From Hydractinia symbiolongicarpus (lineage: Eukaryota; Cnidaria; Hydrozoa; Anthoathecata; Hydractiniidae): a stretch of 64,000 nt of DNA. A model generated the notes under the pieces. It made no database searches, was not told the DNA's origin, and saw nothing but the letters and a program-made list of their open reading frames with translations. Made by a program: the position numbers and the translations under genes. Positions 59,501-64,000 of this stretch are shown here, piece by piece; within the stretch, counting starts at the first letter, position 1; the number at the start of each line of letters is the position of its first letter. The DNA lies in assembly GCF_029227915.1 (NCBI RefSeq), contig NC_079887.1, forward strand, positions 6,634,001 through 6,698,000. The letters run 5' to 3'.

Positions 59501-62252
59501 TATAAACAAACAGTTTTCAAAAATCAGATAACTTTTATGTGATATCAGAGTAATCCTGTTTTTGTTTTTGTGGACTCAAAAATCTTAATGCCAGATGGCA
59601 TTGATACCTAATTTGTTAAAACATTGCCTTTTTTACCCAACTATTAAACAAATAACCATTTTTCAGTTGCATGGTGTCTAATTCTTACAGAAACTGTCAG
59701 AAAGCTATATTGTTAATCCCACGCATGTTTATGAATGTTAAAAATTATGATTGATCGGTAAAAAATATAATGGAATGTTAGTTGTTGTAACAAGGGGATA
59801 TCGGTTGAAAATAGCTACCAGTAATGAAGGAATATGTTCAATAGGTAAAATAGTGATATTAAATACTATCAATCGATGAATACGTACCATAATGTTTGAA
59901 CAGACACTGGTTTGAATGTATGATTTCTTGTACTAAGAGTGTGTGATATTTTAAACCCTCTAAAAATTGATACAAAAAACAAAATGAAACAATTTTAGAA
60001 TGCGTGTACCCAATTTTCAATTACTAGTGTGTAAATGGAGTACCGATAGGACAAAGAAAATTTTTCCCTATGGTAATTTTAACAAATAATTTAAGACGTA
60101 ATAAATTCAGAAAATTGTAATTATAAATGTAATTATATAAGAACAAATGCGAAAAATACATATTACTCCATATAACTATTTGAATTATTTTTATCTCTAT
60201 AATAATAGCCATATTCTGTCTGCCTCTGCGCAAAATGGTACCACAAGTAGCGAGACACACAAAATGCGGTAAATGAACGACAGACCATCCTGTGGGTTTT
60301 CCCACAGGTTGCAGACTGGTTTTACATAACATTTTATTTTTAAAAAAACACTGAGTATAATAAGCCTTCTATACCTGCCTGAATTTTCAAATGATAAACA
60401 TTCCTAATCTTTAAACTCAATAAGTTAGCTAAACTTTTCACATTAAACAATTAACATAACAAAAATATAAAAAGACAGTAACAACTTACCCATCTCCATC
60501 TAGTTTTAAAATAGTTGAACTCCATATGGGTAAGACAAGGCCAATTGTAGGTCTAAAGCAAGTTTTTTAGATAGTTCACAAAGCGATTAAATGCTGTGTA
60601 AATACCATAAAAGCTTAAATTATATCTTAGATGTTTCTTCAAAAAGCCTTCAACAAGACAGGGGTTAATAATGAAATTTGATTATGCCATCTTTTTAATC
60701 CTTCCTATCAAAGAAACAAACATAACCAAAGTCATCATTTTTTTATTTATGTTATGAATTTACAGCAGCTTCATTTATATTAGATGAAACTCAAATAAGT
60801 CGCCCCTTTCGTGATTAAAGTATATAACTGTTTATCGATGCCTTAGGACACTTAACCAAAAGGGGCACTAATTTTTCCCTTAAAAGGGGGCACATCATTA
60901 TTTTTGGCACATTTAGCATAATTTGCATACAATTTGATATTATTAATGACAGACAAAAGAACATTAAAATTCAATTCTATTACTAACCCTTGTTCATTAG
61001 TCCAATCAATCCCAACTATGGCTGACTGATCAATTTCATTTGAAACAACTGTTAGATATCGCTTCTTTGTAGGTTTCTTGCTCTCAATGCGCACGGCCTA
61101 CAAAAGTAACATGATAGTTTACTATAATAAAAAGAGGTAAAAAAACTGTCGACAATGCAGGGGATTCCGCCCACGTATTCTTCCTATACCCGTTTTTTTT
61201 AAAACCCTTTTTTATTGCTATGATACATATATACTTACTATTCATAATTACCTAATAGGCACCTGCATTCCAAATTTTTAGGTCCCATACCTTTCATAGC
61301 CTTAGATATTGACTATTGCTCAAAACTACCCTAAAAATCTTTATAATCAGTGATGTAAAAACTTTAGTTAGGAGTAATCTTAGAACTTCAAACCTACACC
61401 ACAAGTTTATTTTATTGCGGGTAACCATTCTCGAAATTTTGGACATGTGATTATTCAGTTTATATTTTTTTTTTATTTCTATTCATCGTTTTAAAGAAAC
61501 ATTCCAAAATTGCAAAAACGAACTTCAAGGGAAGAAAATTTCTGCTCTCCTCCAGGCTTAATAAATGCGACAGGTGTTACTCAATGAAAACCAAAAACAA
61601 TCATCTTCTAAGCCTCTGTGACAAAGATGTTGTTTAAAAGAAAGACATTTTGCAATATGTGTATCAACAATTTTATTTTGGTTGTAAAAACGTCAAAAAT
61701 CCAGTTGAACACTTTTTGTCATGTTAACTTTAACTTGCATTTCTTTTATAACTCAAATATGATGTACATAAGCTAACACAAGCCTTATATATGTTTACGT
61801 ACAAATAATTGTTGTACATCATGTGCAGATCACAACTTATATGCATTTGAAGTAGGACAGCTGACAAGTTCAACCTGGCATTGCTCAAATACAACAGCAG
61901 ACCGATATGTATTTACTATTATTAGTTTAATGATTCAAGGTCAAAATAAGGACAATATCACATTTTCATTGTGTTGCTCCACTTGTTAGAACTTACCATT
62001 CGTAAAACATCAATTTCTCTTAACAAACTGATCATATACTCTAAATGAACTTGAATTTCACCTAAAAATTGAGAATTAAGTTCATAACATAAAAAAGAGT
62101 GTTAGTCATCAGAAAAGTAGAAAAACAAGGCAATAAGAAAAAAACTCTTCACAAACTAACCCAACTTGTCAGCTGTCGATTTTATTTGACTGTTTCCAAT
62201 TTGCAAAGCAAATGGACCAGATCTTGAAGCAAAATACCCTTCAAAACTTGGG
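52108..62252 (-). CDS. ssh: Slingshot-type protein phosphatase (cofilin phosphatase), 15 exons, 5' end missing
   Basis: Exons in transcript order: 62161-62252, 61997-62061, 60988-61097, 60490-60552, 59888-59959, 59212-59346, 57929-57988, 57551-57599, 57207-57248, 56998-57126, 56358-56551, 55654-55854, 54560-54714, 53723-53873 and 52108-53500. All junctions are AG/GT and all phases agree, giving 969 residues. The order is the family's: SSH N-terminal domain (LPIWSS, LDGDGGF, FKPVSVQTLW), DEK-C-like module (LDEVTCKQ...DLKEYRQFIDEDML), then dual-specificity phosphatase. Catalytic Cys is about 347 in HCRQGISRS and general acid Asp about 316. Slingshot dephosphorylates phospho-Ser3 cofilin/ADF and is activated by F-actin. 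The start exon, about 40-60 residues, is upstream or unrecognised; a weak candidate ends at the GTGAGT donor near 63785. Confidence 0.95.
53945..54525. repeat. 30-bp minisatellite, about 19 units, in a Slingshot intron
   Basis: A unit around CATTACAACTGGATTGTAAA recurs every 30 bp between exons 53723-53873 and 54560-54714. Because 30 is divisible by three, ORFs rich in Cys/Ser or Thr/Lys appear on both strands; they are artefacts. It reaches within about 35 bp of the exon 54560-54714 donor. Confidence 0.93.
55085..55545. repeat. TTCGCGAA-type repeats in a Slingshot intron
   Basis: TTTCGCGAATATTAAATTTC near 55098 and GCGAAATTCGCGAAAACTAA near 55514 bound about 450 bp. The arrangement is partly inverted, so this may be a MITE whose ends carry the motif. 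It resembles 29270-29425. Confidence 0.5.
55654..56551 (-). other. Catalytic exons of the Slingshot phosphatase
   Basis: Exon 56358-56551 carries GSEWNATNL and the REVDNFFP block, with the general acid Asp (VRVLDVEE). Exon 55654-55854 carries the P-loop HCRQGISRS, the conserved GW of KKFGW and NPNPGFQKQL. The P-loop has RQ where vertebrate Slingshots usually have KM, and Arg of the C-x5-R signature is kept. All catalytic residues are intact, so activity is expected. Confidence 0.93.
58069..58175 (-). mobile_element. Degenerate copy of the inverted-repeat tRNA-like unit
   Basis: CATCACTAACATAATGCCTGGCAG, GGATTCGATCAG (B-box inverse), GGGAGCTTCATACGAACC and TACATTATTTGCATCATTATG follow the same order as 27885-27995, at roughly 75-80% identity. 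It lies in the Slingshot intron between exons 59212-59346 and 57929-57988. Confidence 0.65.
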
Positions 62253-64000
62253 CTAAAAATAAAGATAAAATAAAAAAACTGCGACTACAAAATAATTACA
62301 TTCGATTTTCAGTAAGTTAGGCCATTAGGGTGGACTTAAGCGCCACCAAAATCATAAACCTTATGAATGCCACAATCAAAAATGGTTGGTGTTATTACGA
62401 AGAACGTAAGGTATACAGAACATTAAAGTCAGACCCTTTCCTTCATGCTGACACTCTTATGCTCGGCTGTTGCATTACACTGAGACTCAAACAAAAGATG
62501 GAAGATCACTTGGAACCATGCCACAAGTCAGTCCAACCTTCATCGTCACAGAGAATACTGCAAGAAGAGTGCACACCCATGCAAGTTAAATACAACCAGA
62601 ACATGGGAGAGGTTAGGTGTCCTGCACCTTAATACAGCTTGGAGGAATGTTCTCATGTAATACCAAAGAAAAAACATGTTGAATAAAGTTTAAAAAATCT
62701 TTTTAAAAAGGGAAAGAGAAATCAAATATGTCTAGTAATAATAATCGCAAAGATTGTATATCGTATTAAAAAGAAATCCAGAAGTTCCTTCTCCCAAACG
62801 ACACAGCAGGCAATAAGTTAGCCCTGCACTCAGTTTTATGAGAAGAGATGTTCTGCGAAGACTCTAATAATTGAGTCTCCTGTACAGTTTTGCTTCAAGT
62901 TAAACTGTGCCGGTGACACGAATTTTCAAAGCATATCACCAGCGACTTCTGCGATTTACAATGCAATGATGCCCTAACCTAATGAATTCATCGCGAAACA
63001 TTAAAAGTTGGTAGTGACCTATTAAACTAACAAATTTCACCATCCGGAAGGTATGCCAATTCCCATTTGTCCATTCCCATTTGTCATCGTCTTAGGAGAT
63101 CGATGCACCGAAATTATGAGATGTCTATAGCTCTAATAAAAGGTGAATGAAGAAAGTTATTACGAGCTGAAAAATTTCACTCCAAAAATAATTCAGACAC
63201 AATGCTGACACAAATCAGTTGAAATGTATCTCACATTGGCAGTTTTATTGTCGACGTAAAAAAAAATTCTAATTTCAAGGGCTGTTCAGTTATGACAAGT
63301 ATGTAGTTTTTTTTTGCATATAATGTAATTAAGAATTTCTTAGCAATGTAGTAAATTTCGACTTCAGAAGAAAGAGTTGAGAGGGCACTCTTCAGAAGTT
63401 CTGCATTGTTCATTTAATAGTGCTTCTGGCCCATTTAGATACATAGAACATAACAGTATAAAAGTAATAAAAGTGACCTTTGCCAGGTTACAACCCCCAC
63501 AAAATGTAACCCATGACTGGAATAATTTTATAAGAACGTCTGTAACCATGCAAAACTAGATCCTTTAATAACCATAAAAGTAAAGTACTGTGACTAAAGA
63601 CAATATTGACTGATCGTGCCTTGCATTTTAGCTAAAAGAGTGTCAATCTCTAGGTTACAAATCTCAAGTTCAGTGGAATGCAAAAAGATTCCAATTACCA
63701 TAAAATCAAGAGCTTTTTGTTTGACAAAAGTGGATTGTGTCATTATGTAACCCAGTAAAACAAAGTCTGTCTATAGCAAACTCACCAAATACCAGTAACT
63801 GTAAGACTTAAGAGAACACTGGCACACAATCCATATTTTGCCTCATTGCACTTAACTTAAATCTTCAATTAGAAACATCACTAGATGACAAAGTAGTTCA
63901 ATACAGGCTGTTGGTAGTTGGGTTTTTTTTTCTACACGGTGGACTAATACAGCAATAACCCTTGAGCATTACATTTTATTTAACATATACAACCATGACA
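62253..64000. other. 5' intron or upstream of Slingshot, nothing confirmed
   Basis: The start exon of Slingshot should lie here or beyond the window. A possible exon of about 35 bp ends at the GTGAGT donor near 63785 (minus), but its acceptor and translation are weak. A 100-codon plus-strand ORF at 62330-62632 has no recognised domain. Confidence 0.4.

Noticed and set aside
62330-62632. 100-codon plus-strand ORF upstream of Slingshot
   Set aside because: No motif recognised, and it lies in the probable first intron. I keep it only as a note.

Overview
This is an AT-rich metazoan nuclear window, most likely from a cnidarian and possibly a hydrozoan. The evidence for an animal is GT-AG introns, a multi-exon Slingshot-type cofilin phosphatase, a rhodopsin-class GPCR, a MYND-finger gene and F-box genes. 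The cnidarian assignment is inferred from gene style and repeat content; there is no species marker. About 15% of the window is coding and much of the rest is transposon-derived. Most genes are spliced, so splice sites were read by eye and checked for phase consistency.

Layout: 0.7-5.1 kb (-) holds the 3' part of an unidentified coiled-coil gene ending in a MYND zinc finger. 6.7-11.2 kb is a graveyard of DNA transposons: two TTAA-flanked piggyBac-like MITEs, one nested in a pogo/Tigger-like element, plus a long-TIR MITE. 11.3-13.9 kb holds broken non-LTR retrotransposon copies. 15.6-18.3 kb (+) is a two-exon DUF4246 gene with an apparent one-base frameshift. 18.9-23.1 kb has a Tigger MITE, hairpins and a decayed DIRS-like RT region. 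23.9-25.0 kb (+) is an intronless orphan class A GPCR. 26-29.4 kb has a 43-bp tandem array, a composite of inverted-repeat-bounded tRNA-like units and other repeats.

29.8-50.0 kb is a head-to-tail cluster of F-box genes on the minus strand: three apparently intact copies (30.0-32.6, 34.5-37.9 and 43.2-46.1 kb) and two decayed copies (39.8-40.8 and 49.0-50.0 kb). Each intact copy has a 48-bp first coding exon that open-reading-frame scans miss. Their upstream regions are also duplicated and carry a palindrome with two AGGTCA-type half-sites. The proteins differ most in a proline-rich hinge built from short tandem repeats. Transposons, including a 1.5-kb element with 60-bp internal repeats, interrupt the cluster.

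52.1-62.3 kb (-) is most of a Slingshot protein phosphatase gene. Fifteen exons in consistent phase encode about 969 residues, and only the extreme N-terminus is missing. It would dephosphorylate cofilin/ADF to promote actin turnover. The F-box proteins would act as substrate adaptors of SCF ubiquitin ligases. No operon-like functional linkage between the genes is apparent.
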